NCBI RefSeq assembly: GCF_000218685.1
Contig: NW_006763290.1
Span: 3,250,908-3,314,907 of the forward strand
DNA: 64,000 nt
DNA from: Serpula lacrymans var. lacrymans S7.9
Lineage: Eukaryota > Basidiomycota > Agaricomycetes > Boletales > Serpulaceae
Direction of reading: 5' to 3'
The number at the start of each line of letters is the position of its first letter. Within the stretch, counting starts at the first letter, position 1. Below, piece by piece: positions 54,625-64,000 of the stretch. Both the position numbers and the translations under genes were made by a program. The notes beneath the pieces were generated by a model. The model was given only the letters and a program-made list of their open reading frames with translations. It was not told the origin of the DNA and ran no database searches.

Positions 54625-54935
54625 AGGATAAGATAAAATATAAAAGATAAGATAAAGAAATGTTGGCAATAACCATTGTAAGGTTTATCGTGTAAGTCCA
54701 ATTTAAGTCCAAAGTAAAAAAGAAATGAAAGAGAATAAGAGAAAAGTATGGGCGTACATAACAAGTATAGGCAAGTGTTTGTGGATAAGATAAGAGATAA
54801 GAGATAAGATAAATGAATGTGAGTAATAACCATTGAAAGGTTTATCGTGTATATCCAGAGTAAAAGTCCAAGATATAATAGAAAACAAAAGAGAGTAAAG
54901 TAAAGTATGGGCGTACATAACAATTGGCGACAGAA
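54625..54935. repeat. 157-bp tandem duplication
   Basis: AATAACCATTG followed by AAGGTTTATCGTGTA occurs at 54669 and 54826, and AGTATGGGCGTACATAACAA at 54746 and 54905. A GATAAGAGATAA microsatellite lies at 54786-54812. Long minus-strand open frames here are products of the duplication. Confidence 0.75.
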
Positions 54936-55239
54936 TTGAATGGAAAAAGGTGACATCAGATATGGAGAAGGGGAGGAGCAAGGAGAATGAGGAGGATAAA
55001 GGTGAAGGTGATGAATGAATGGACAATAATGAGGATCCAGAAAACACAGTGGGTGTAAGACAACAAATACAAAGCTATATAACAACAACCACAACAGGCT
55101 AAGTCTCTTGAGTAGAATGGTAGACACTGAGTATGAGTTGCTGAAGAGTATTGCTAGTACAGCCACCCTATAAGTAAGACACTGACTACAGACCAACTCA
55201 CTTATTGATCTTACTCCGGAGTATTCCCACAATGGCTAA

Positions 55240-56120
55240 TAGTTCAGCCTATAATTGCCAGTGGGATATCTCCTGGGTGTACATGAGGAACTCTCTGTCT
55301 ACAATATAAGTAAAGTAATAGTTTTTGAGGAATAGAGAAGAGGAAAAGAAAAGAGAAAAATAAAAGAGTACCAGTGGTAATCTCTAGATTAATAGCTAAT
55401 AACGTGGCAGGAAAGCCACACCTCGACTGGGATGCGATGGAAAATTTGATTCCTCACAGTGGGAGCAGAAAAAACAGTAAATGGGCTATGGTGGTGGCCA
55501 GAGAAAGGAAAGGGAAATGGGGGAAAGGGGACAAAGGTGAGGGCCCAATGTGTAGCCAAGTGGCAACACAAAAATTGCCAGATTGCTGAAAGTGCAGAGT
55601 ACGGACAGTACCAGTTGAAAGGCAAGGGTAAGTGTGAGTTTGAATTGATCATAGCATGATAATCAGCCATAAGCACAAAAAAGGCAAAATTACTATGCCA
55701 CATGGAAATGTGCCTGTGTAGTGCAAATGCAAGTCTTTCTGAATTTTCTTCTTCATTACTGACACCTGTCTGTGCTACAAATTAACTTTGGTGTATGACA
55801 CCAAGTTGTCACTTTTGTCATAACCATCCAATTTGTAACCTGAACTCAATTCTTTACCTTTGCAATCTTGAAGTTATAGCTCTGCATTGTCATTTTCAAT
55901 GCATCTTTCACACAGACATGGTGATACTCAAAATCATTAGCTAACTGTTAGACACAATCTGATCATTGCACAACTAGCAAAAACTATGACATAACTCACA
56001 ATGATGCTAAAGCTGATAAAAAAAAGAGCTCCTGTTATTAATTTACCAGTTACCATAGTGACAGCATTGTTAGTGTTAGCTACCACAGACCAACAAGTTG
56101 GTAGGAAGGGTCAATTAAGG
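55240..56120. other. No gene recognised
   Basis: A purine-rich stretch (55330-55560) followed by AT-rich sequence. Short open frames lack any motif. Confidence 0.45.
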
Positions 56121-56124
56121 TTTA

Positions 56125-56305
56125 CTTATCCATCACTTCACCAAGGCTAGAGGACTGATGAACCTTTTGAGTTGTTATATTGCTAACATAAGTTACCATA
56201 TACATAGGACTGACTAGTTTAGATATACAAGCTAACACTTTACCAGAGCCAAAATACTGATGGACTTGTTGGGTTGTTAAATCACTAGCATAGGCTATCA
56301 TGTGG
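56125..56305. repeat. Two-copy tandem repeat next to copia gag
   Basis: CACTTCACCAAGGCTAGAGG with the following TGTTATATTGCTAACATAAG recurs as CACTTTACCAGAGCCAAAAT with TGTTAAATCACTAGCATAGG about 104 bp later. The second unit runs directly into the copia protease sequence. Confidence 0.6.
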
Positions 56306-57220
56306 GATGTTGCTCTGGAGTCAATAATAATTGTTGTTTTGGTCTTATTGGGTTCCGACACAAGGTAAGCTTGAATGTGTTCAGCAAGGGGCTTGGAAAT
56401 ATGTACATGATCCAATGCAATATGACTCTGTTCCTCCTCGGAGTCAGATCCAGATGATTGCTCCGCTGTATTTGCCTTTTCCATATCTTTTCCTTTATCC
56501 TTGTGTCTTTCCTTTCCCTTCTTCCTTTGACCTTTTTCAGCTGACTGAAGTGTTCAACACTCCAAGGTGTTGTGTGATTTGGCTTTGTGGAAGTCACACC
56601 ATTTCTCCTCGGATTTGAGTGCTGATTTGGAACCTCCAGGGGCCTTCCCTGACTGTCGTGCAACTTCTGCAGTGATCCGGATCTTAACTGCATTAAAGGT
56701 AAGTTTATTTTCTTCAATCGTGTTGATTACTGATGACTGAAATATTTGCCATTCAGGAGTGAATGGGAGAGATTGGAGAAGAGTGAAAGCCATGAGTTTG
56801 GTATCAACTCCTAGTTTCATTCCGGAGAGGTGTGAATCAATTGTCCGGATTTTTGAAATGTGGTCCTGGATAGATGATGTCCTATCCCAGGACAATTTGG
56901 TGAGTTGCTGGAATGAATAGAAGGCTGAGGCAATGTTGGACGTCTGATGGAGTGAGACAAGTTTATCAAATAACTCCTTGGAGCTGGTGAGGTCTCCAGT
57001 CCTCATTAGGAGGGCATCAGAGATGTGGTCCTGGATGATTCCATGTGCCTTCTCATCCTTAAGTATCCAGGTGATCTCAGGATCCTCCAAGGAGGTAGGT
57101 TTTCCTGGTGAGGGCTTAAGCTCCTCTCCAGTAACAACCCGGAGAACCTTTTCCCGACGTAGCTTTGAGATGATCCGGAGTTTCCATATCTGAAAATTGT
57201 TGGGTCCAGTGAGAACTGTC
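56306..57220 (-). mobile_element. Copia family A gag and protease fragment
   Basis: Uninterrupted gag, about 230 residues from near 57220: LTGPNNFQIWKLRIISKLRR, KPSPGKPTSLEDPEITWILK, LFDKLVSLHQTSNIASAFYS, FTLLQSLPFTPEWQ, zinc knuckle CDFHKAKSHNTLEC, then TGA (56554-56556), a Lys-rich spacer, and the protease start TKTTIIIDSRATSHM. About 95% like the 44.7-45.96 kb copy but without the solo LTR. It is cut at 57220, where a plus-strand copia of another family begins, and at 56306, where a tandem repeat begins. Confidence 0.92.
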
Positions 57221-58517
57221 GCAAGACTAGCATCCCATAGAATCATATTGGCCCACGCCACAGCAAAAGATTGGGAAATCCACCAAGTCGATGTAAAGAG
57301 CGCGTACCTAAATGCAGAACTCGATGAAGAAATTTATATGAGGCCACCACCAGGCTACCTGAAAGATAGTCAGCAAGGGATGGTATGCAAATTAAAAAAG
57401 GGGCTATACGGCTTAAAACAAGCGGGATTGGGCTGGTACAGAAAGCTAACAAAAACGTTCATAAAAGCCGGTTTTGCGAAATCAGAATATGACCATGCAG
57501 TCTTTGTCAAAAGAGACAAGGACTCTCATGTGGTTGTTGGGGTATCTGTTGATGACATGATCGTGACCAGTGATTCATTAGAGCAAGTAAACAACTTCAA
57601 AAATCACCTGTGTGACGAATACGAAATATCCAATATGGGTCCTATACATTGGCTCCTAGGATTTGAAATCATCTGTAACCGACCACAGAGAACAATAACG
57701 CTGAAACAAGAGGCATATGTCGACTCCATGTTAGTATCCTTCGGCATGGAAAACTCAAAGCCAGTTTCAACCCCCATGGAACCAGGCATAGCTCTATCAA
57801 ACGATCAGTCGCCTGTAACTGCCCAAGAAGAGAACGAAATGGAAAACATACCATACAAAATGGCCGTCGGAAAACTGATGTACCTGGCTTTGGAGACACG
57901 TCCAGATACAGCCTTCGCTGTCTCAATAACTTCCCAATTCGCGCAAAATCCTGGTCTAAATCACTGGGAGGCTGTCAAGAGAATATTTAGATATCTAAAA
58001 GGGACAAAAGCAATGGGACTTACACTTGGCAGACAAAACAGAGGAATAATTGGTCACACAGATAGTGATTGGGGATTGCAGCCCCATCACCACTTGATCT
58101 CAGGAAATATATTCAAAGCATATGGCGGGACCGTATCATGGAGCTCTAAGAAACAATTGATTGTAGCACTATCGAGTACCAAAGCCGAATATGTTGGGCT
58201 CACCAACGCCACTAAGGAAACCGTCTGGCTAAGAGGATTCATATCCAACGTCTCTGGAAGCGCTCCTGAAAGCCCGACACCAGTATATACGGACAACCAA
58301 GGTACAATAGCACTCACCAATAATAATGTATTCCATGCTTGAACAAAGCACATCGAGATTTGTCACTACATCCGTGACACCATTGAGAAAGGCCAAACCA
58401 TTGTTCTATACTGCCCCACTGAAGAAATGCAGGCCGATTTGATGACGAAGGCGTTGCCCAGAGCAAAATTATCCAAGTTCACTGGGATGCTAGGAGTGCG
58501 CTAGGCTCAAGGAGGAG
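57221..58517 (+). mobile_element. Copia RT/RNase H fragment (family B)
   Basis: Open for 381 residues. RT: HQVDVKSAYLNAELDEEIYM, KKGLYGLKQAGLGWYRK, VGVSVDDMIV (catalytic Asp pair intact), MGPIHWLLGFEI, PVSTPMEPGIALS, MAVGKLMYLALETRPD. RNase H: GGTVSWSSKKQ, ALSSTKAEYVGL, YTDNQGTIALTNNNVFHA, then TGA at 58340-58342 where Arg is expected, followed by TKHIEICHYIRD and ALPRAKLSKFTGM. The 5' two thirds (gag, protease, integrase, RT start) are missing. Best preserved copia coding piece of the window and closest to copy 1 at 1-1963. Confidence 0.93.
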
Positions 58518-59254
58518 TGTTGTAGCATATTGTTATGATCTCTATTGGACATTTAAGGACTACTCATTTCTTTTTACTCATCGGTTATACCATCGGACCA
58601 ATGACTCATTTCCTTCACATAAACTTCTGTTCCTCTCGCATTCACAGTACCTATTATAGTACTTAGTCCTCAACAGACGGACCTGCCCTAGATAGGACCT
58701 AACTCCTATCACCGATTCCTTTCCATTATAAATACCATGTAACAGCAGTAGTATTCTCTAATACAATTCTATGCGGTTTACGCTTACAAAGCTAGACTCC
58801 TAAGATCAGACTTCTATTCAGAAGAAGACCAACTCCCGTTGGAAAACCTCCACTCAGATCTACATTCTTGAACTTGTCTTCGGATAAGTCTCTTTACAAA
58901 CCTCGACGAACCCTCAGACTTTGTTAAGCACTTCGTGCATAACACATATCTGCCCAAACTAATAAGGTTTGAGCCTCACACACTATAGCTCTCTACCACC
59001 ACTTCCAGTGGTGGCTGAGAGCCAATTCCTATTTTGTTATCGGACATTTAACTACAATAGAAGTTGTTAATTCACGCTTTCTGGATACCTCAGTCCTCGT
59101 ACAAGAGACTGAGGTAAGTTTATACATACATACATACTCTTATATTTACTGAAAGCTACTACCTAGTATCACTTTGTTACAGGTAATAGCTGAATATACC
59201 TGAGTCCTCGTACAAGAGACTGAGTATTACTTTGTTACAGTTACAAAAACTACA
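58518..59254 (+). repeat. 3' LTR of copia family B
   Basis: About 737 bp, TGTTGTAGCATATTG to about AAAAACTACA, right after the purine tract AAGGAGGAG. It has the stem-loop CCTCAGTC...GACTGAG (59088-59113), an intron-like GTAAGT...TTACAG (59114-59182), GTAATAGCTG, a second stem-loop copy (59199-59224), and a repeat of the segment end, TATTACTTTGTTACAG (59225-59240). Confidence 0.82.
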
Positions 59255-59301
59255 CTCTCTCTGTCATTAATCAACCCTCATCTTCGAACTCAAGGAGAGA
59301 A

Positions 59302-60830
59302 TTTTTTGATCAATGTATGGATAAAGATGTATCTGGAGGTGTTTACAGGCCATTTTGGGAAGGATTTCCCTACTGTGATATTCATCTTTGCATTACCCCT
59401 GATGTCTTGTATCAGTTATATCAAGGTGTCGTTAAACATATCGTCTTATGGTGCCAAGATCTTATGGGTACAGAGGAACTGGATGCAAGAATATGCACTT
59501 TATCTCCTGTATATGGATCAAAGCATTTCAAAATTGGTTTATCGTCTCTTTCTCAGATATCTGGAGGCGAAAGAAAAGATATGGCCAAGGTACTTTTAGG
59601 ATGCCTTGTAGGAAAACTCCCCAAGCAGGCAATTATTGCAATTAGATCACTTTTGGACTTCATTTACATTGCTCAGTACCCCACACACAGTGATACAACC
59701 CTTGGATATCTATCGGATGCTCTCAAAACATTTCATCAAAATAAAGCAATTTTGGTCACTCTGGACGTTAGAGAAAATTTTTATATTCCTAAATTTCACT
59801 CTCTACTACACTATGTTGACTCTATTCGCTGGTTTGGGGCTACAAATAACTACAACACAGAAATGTTTGAACATTTCCACATAGTCATGGCCAAGGATGC
59901 ATGATCAAATCATAGAAATGAGCATCCACAAATGACCACCTGGCTAACAAGGCAAGAAAAAACTGCGTGGTTTGAATGCTATCAATTGTCTTTACAAAAT
60001 AGACCAGTTCTACGTCAGCAAGATATTCTCCAGAATCCATCTGGCTTAGGTATTAACATAGCTAAAGTATCTCCTCTTCCACAACAACCCCTTCAATCAA
60101 TTCAACAAAACCACCAATATCATGGCTTCATATGTGATATCAAGGAGTTTCTGAATCGCCTAATGCACGGTCAGCCAGGTTTTATGTCCAGAAATCAAGT
60201 CAATATTGCAAATCTCCCATTTGATTCACTTGACGTATTCACTAGTTTCAAACTCACTCCAATTCACCTTGGAGATGATGCTAGTGCAAGTGTAAAGTAC
60301 GAAGTCATCAAAGCAAGACCTAGGTCCAAAGAAATTGCTCCACAGTTTGATAATGTTGTCATATTAGACTCATTAGAAGCAGAGTCAACAGGTGTTGCTG
60401 GTAATATTTTCCTCTAATTTCATGATCAGTTTCAAGTTGTGAATTAATGTTTTATGATATAGGTACACGTGTTGGAAGAGTTAAAGTAATATTTAAGCTC
60501 CCTGCCATTTTTCATGGTGGTTTTGTTGGTATACCAAAACATTGGCCCAAAATTCCATTGGCATACATTGAATGGTACACCAAGTTGAAAGGTAGTGCAG
60601 ATCCAGCACATATGATGTATGCAATTACAAAATCTGCACTTAGAGCTGATGGTACTCCACCAGCTTCCATAGTACCATTGAGCAGTATACAACAAGGCTG
60701 CCACTTGTTGCCTTTGTTTGGAAAAGATCAAGTGCCTGCTCACTGGGGTACAGAAAATGCTTTGGATGTTTGTGATAGATTTTTATTAAATAATTGAGCT
60801 AGTTTGTATGCGTACCAAACTATTTGGTGA
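59302..60830 (+). mobile_element. Plavaka-type transposase, 3' half, second copy
   Basis: Starts mid-protein just after the family B LTR: FDQCMDKDVSGGVYRPFWEG, HLCITPDVLYQLYQGVVKHI, ELDARICTLSPVYGSKHFK, LSQISGGERKDMAKVLLGC, FIYIAQYPTHSDTTLGY, IPKFHSLLHYVDSIRWFGATNNYNTEMFEHFHI, then TGA near 59902 where Trp is expected (AKDA*SNHRNE). Next QMTTWLTRQEKTAWFE and, after an intron at about 60401-60461, GRVKVIFKLPAIFHGG and HLLPLFGKDQVP. A different Plavaka branch from the 11.9-15.3 kb gene. The N-terminal half is absent, so the copia insertion or its aftermath removed it. Confidence 0.82.
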
Positions 60831-63740
60831 ATATTAATTCTATCATTATTAGTATCAGAAAAAGGTTCTCATAGACATAAATGAGCTGGTATAGCTAGTA
60901 TAGCTGACATATTAACTATAAGGCTTCACATAGAAATTTAATAGCTATTATAGCAGCTATAAAAATATACCCAGCTATATAGCAAAATGGTTTTTCCTGA
61001 TGGAAGTTCAAGGTGTAGAGGATACACTTAGTGAATGTGTATTGCCCTTGGCAGGTAACACTGGATCTGGTGATAACAACAAGCACACCGTAAGAAGACT
61101 TATCATTGATGCAACACCCAATTCTTGAGGAGATGGGGCAATGGAGGGACATGACGTCAAGGTCAAGGCTACATTAGAAGGGTGTGATGAATCCAGTACT
61201 TCATTACCTGAAGACAAATAGACTCTAATTAGATATTGCTGTTACCACTGCAAATAAACAGACCACATACTGAACACTGCTCTTAAAACAGGGTCAGGCC
61301 AATACCCAGAAATAACAGATGAGAGGTTGCATGGTGATGGTGCAAATTTGTTCGTTGCTGATGCTGGGCAATCATGGCGGCTGCGCAAACTGAAGAAACT
61401 AGCAACAGACAATCAATGTGATCCCGCTGCTTCTGAAGGCACAATGCTTCATGGAGGGCTTGGATGTGAGGAATTATCAGTAGGCACAGACTCAGCAACA
61501 GAATTTTGAATACATTAAAGCGACATGAGGCAAGAGGCATATATCAGCTTACCAGTCTCAAAAACTAACCTCAAAAGATGATTGGGCTGATAACCTGAAA
61601 TATAACATGAGATTAGTAGACATATGAGCAAAGTGAACATATCTGCATCCAGCCCACCGTCTGTGACCTGGGATTGCATACAACTAGATAAGAGTCCCCC
61701 TTAATCTGTGAGTGAGAGGCCTAGGGTGTCTGACACTTGCTGAAGCAGTGTCACTCCTGGTGTCCCTTGTTTTGATTTGACTGGAGTTGCTGACAAGACA
61801 TAGGTTGAAATCAATAGGATACAAGACGACAATAAGTTACTCACCGGAACTGGTGGATGTCTCTGTGTCTTTTGCTTTCATGAGTGACATTGGTAGACCT
61901 TGAAGAACAAGAAGCTTCTGATCCTGGGGCCATATCAAAGGTCAAAAGGGTGCCATGCCAGTTAATAAACCACTCATGATCATTCCTCTTTGTTTTAGAC
62001 CTCATAGTTTTAGAAAAGGGGCAATTTGCTGGCTCCTGAGGTTCACTCATCCTACTTGACCCAGTTTCTGCTGAGAAAAGAAGCAAGACATGTTAGCAGT
62101 AAGCTTAAACATTGTAGTAAGTACCAAGGCCTGTATGTTGCTCATCTCTGTGTTGCTGTCATGCTTGAAGTCAAGTAGTTGGCATCTAGATGGACTGTGG
62201 CCAGGTACCAGTATACAATCTCATAGAAAACCTAAGAGCTGAACAGAAAAAAGAAGTAATTAGTTGAGAAACTTGACAAGAGTAAAGGGAAACCAGTCTT
62301 ACAAATTGAAAGGGAAAAAGGGACCAATATCCACGTACGTGTGTGCATGGACATGAGGGTTGCCTCATGCATGATATATATCGGGATGACTAAAACAAAC
62401 ATATTGATGCAATAGATCTAGATCTGAAGTCACAACATGCAGTACTAGTCAATCAGACAATCAGAAAAAATACCAATAGAGATAGGTGCATAACTAGAAG
62501 AAAGGGGTGGTGTTAGAAAGAACCAAGAGATAGTGGCGCCACAGTTCCTTCAGAAATAGGCGTGCAAAGGTAATACTATCCTAATGTCCTACGGTAAAAG
62601 CCAAAAGTATCCTATAAAAAGCCTCAGCGGACAAAATACATAGGTTTCAAAATAACAAATTTTAGTGTTGAGAAAGTAGGCTCAGCCTTGTGGACTGTAG
62701 TTTTTTTGATATTCTAATTTAGGCAACTATCATAGGCCTTATGTGTTGATCTACGCTATCATTATGCACTTGTAATACTGAGTTTCATGAAACAACTTGT
62801 GCTTTCAGGTGTAGCTCAGGATCTGTTGAGGGATAGTTTTTCATATTGCCAGTGGGCTTTTCATTCCGGACCTCAGGCTTGTTGCCTGTGCCCACTACTT
62901 TCCTGGGCTTGCTTTGCAAGTAACACACTGATTTTGTTTCATCACATGAGATGGCCTTTCAACAAATCAAATTCACATAGAGTAGCTCCTCCAGGATCAG
63001 AGTAGGGTTCCAAAAGAGTGTAGGACTCATCGCAATTGTTGGGAGCGTGGAGACAGTATTAATGAAGACGTTCAAGCGCTCATGGATTTTAACAATTTTG
63101 ACAAAGATGGGAAGGATATACATGACCTAGATTCATATAATGGAATAGGAAGCAGGGATATAGGCGCCCCTTAAGGCATCATTCCGCACGAACCTGGCAG
63201 TTTAGCAGACAAGGAAACTCCAGATCCCGCGGTCTTTGCTTAGGACTATCATATGCATATAGCATTTTCTCCACATGTACTGTACAGTAAGTTCAGATCA
63301 CACTGTTGCCCAGGCGTTCTGATATATCTTTTGTTAGGCATGATGCTGCATCTGTACATGTAGGCCACAGAACGGAGGGCCAGGGACTAGAACACGCCCT
63401 TGTAGATATTTTGCCTGCCATTTACAAACAGATACAATCATCTCCCTTATCTATACCACCAGAACCCAAGCAGCTGGGCACTCCTGATCTCCCAACTTGC
63501 AGTGTTTGTCCTTATGGTTCCAAATCTGACTTTGGCTCAACATGTTGGTTTTCCTCAGCATCTCCAGCACTAATTCACATGCCCTCCAACCATCTTTGAG
63601 CAGGGGCCTCAGACCTTTGTATTCACTATAATACATTGGATAGTTTGAAGCAAGCCTGGTTGCATTATGACCATGGATGGACTTCAATCACTGATCACTT
63701 TGAGCGGAATGATGGCACCATTGTGATAAAATTGGATATT
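60831..63740. other. Unassigned region with short open frames
   Basis: Possible coding scraps, none recognised: a plus-strand frame near 61000-61220 (VEDTLSECVLPLAGNTGS; GHDVKVKATLEGCDESSTS), a minus frame at 61841-62086 (EPQEPANCPFSKTMRSKTKR), a plus stretch at 62787-63005 (FHSGPQACCLCPLLSWACF), a following plus stretch to about 63180 (RNCWERGDSINEDVQALMDF; NFDKDGKDIHDLDSYNG), and a plus frame at 63306-63599. They may be exons of one or two unknown relic genes. I cannot join them. Confidence 0.3.
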
Positions 63741-63812
63741 GACCAGACCAGGGATTGAACCTGGAACCTTCTGGATACATGCCAGCTGCTCTACCAATTG
63801 AGCTATATGGCC
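63741..63812 (-). tRNA. tRNA-like sequence, possible tRNA pseudogene
   Basis: 72 nt on the minus strand, GGCCATATAGCTCAATTGGT to CCCTGGTCTGGTC. Acceptor 6 of 7 pairs, D arm GCTC/GAGC, T arm CCAGG/CCTGG with loop TTCAATC. Anticodon stem 4 of 5 pairs, loop CATGTAT giving anticodon TGT (Thr) if real. Position 33 is A rather than the near-invariant U, so it is more likely a decayed gene or tRNA-derived repeat. Confidence 0.4.
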
Positions 63813-64000
63813 AAGGTTATACAATGTAGGATCTTAAACATGATATGCAACCACGGACATCTTACACAGAATAGCTGCTGCATACTGGGCTGGCTTACAA
63901 ATCAGAGGTATTATCCTATGGGGTATTGGTATGTCAGAGTATATTCTAACACATTGTGCACCCCTTAAAATCTCACTGTGTGCTGCAAATATGGCCAAGT

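Noticed and set aside
54525..55232. A 235-residue minus-strand open frame, very rich in Leu, Ser, Phe and Tyr
   Set aside because: It runs through the 157-bp tandem duplication and GATAAG microsatellite, so its length comes from repeated purine-rich DNA. No domain or start context.

Overview
This window looks like a transposon-rich stretch of a filamentous basidiomycete (Agaricomycete) genome. The host-type genes are broken by many short introns of about 50-60 bp with GT...AG ends. The recognisable proteins (B-type cyclin, ankyrin/CCCH protein, GpsA-type glycerol-3-phosphate dehydrogenase, Plavaka-type KDZ transposases, fungal Ty1/copia and Ty3/gypsy elements) all fit that group. A run of exactly 100 N at 46840-46939 marks a scaffold gap. 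I cannot name the species.

Layout. 1-2255: 3' end of a decayed copia element (+) and its LTR. 2.3-5.6 kb: two convergent genes of unknown function. 6.15-6.5 kb: copia scrap. 7.0-8.8 kb: unknown multi-exon gene (-). 8.96-11.77 kb: a B-type cyclin pseudogene (-), with a nearly intact Plavaka transposase gene (11.88-15.34 kb, -) directly upstream. 16.6-20.5 kb: the only clear stretch of ordinary host genes, an ankyrin/CCCH protein and a glycerol-3-phosphate dehydrogenase, in tandem on the minus strand. 21-33.8 kb: relics of conserved multi-exon genes of unknown function, peppered with solo LTRs. 33.8-35.4 kb: a Tc1/mariner element. 35.8-38.8 kb: a rearranged gypsy element. 41.24-46.3 kb: one copia element with both LTRs and a primer-binding site. 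46.3-48.2 kb: a 65-bp satellite containing the gap. 48-56 kb: AT-rich repeat fields with no convincing gene. 56.3-59.25 kb: two copia fragments joined head to head. 59.3-60.8 kb: 3' half of a second Plavaka transposase. 61-64 kb: mostly unassigned, ending in a tRNA-like sequence.

Main observations. (1) The LTRs of three different copia families share one architecture: a short stem-loop, a GT...AG intron-like segment, then a second copy of the stem-loop arm. In the complete element the 5' LTR has the segment and the 3' LTR lacks it. (2) That element's primer-binding site matches the anticodon region of initiator tRNA-Met, i.e. half-tRNA priming as known for Drosophila copia. (3) The cyclin gene is dead, with two CGA-to-TGA type stops, a frameshift, a roughly 1-kb insertion in the cyclin box and a lost C-terminus. 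Its lesions, and those of several transposons here, look like CpG-to-TpG decay; one case is shown directly by comparing two copies in the window. (4) Six solo LTRs of four groups have perfect 5-bp target duplications. (5) The dehydrogenase gene contains a 25-nt micro-exon.

Family names come from recognising motifs by eye. No database search was run, and exon borders of the unknown genes are approximate.
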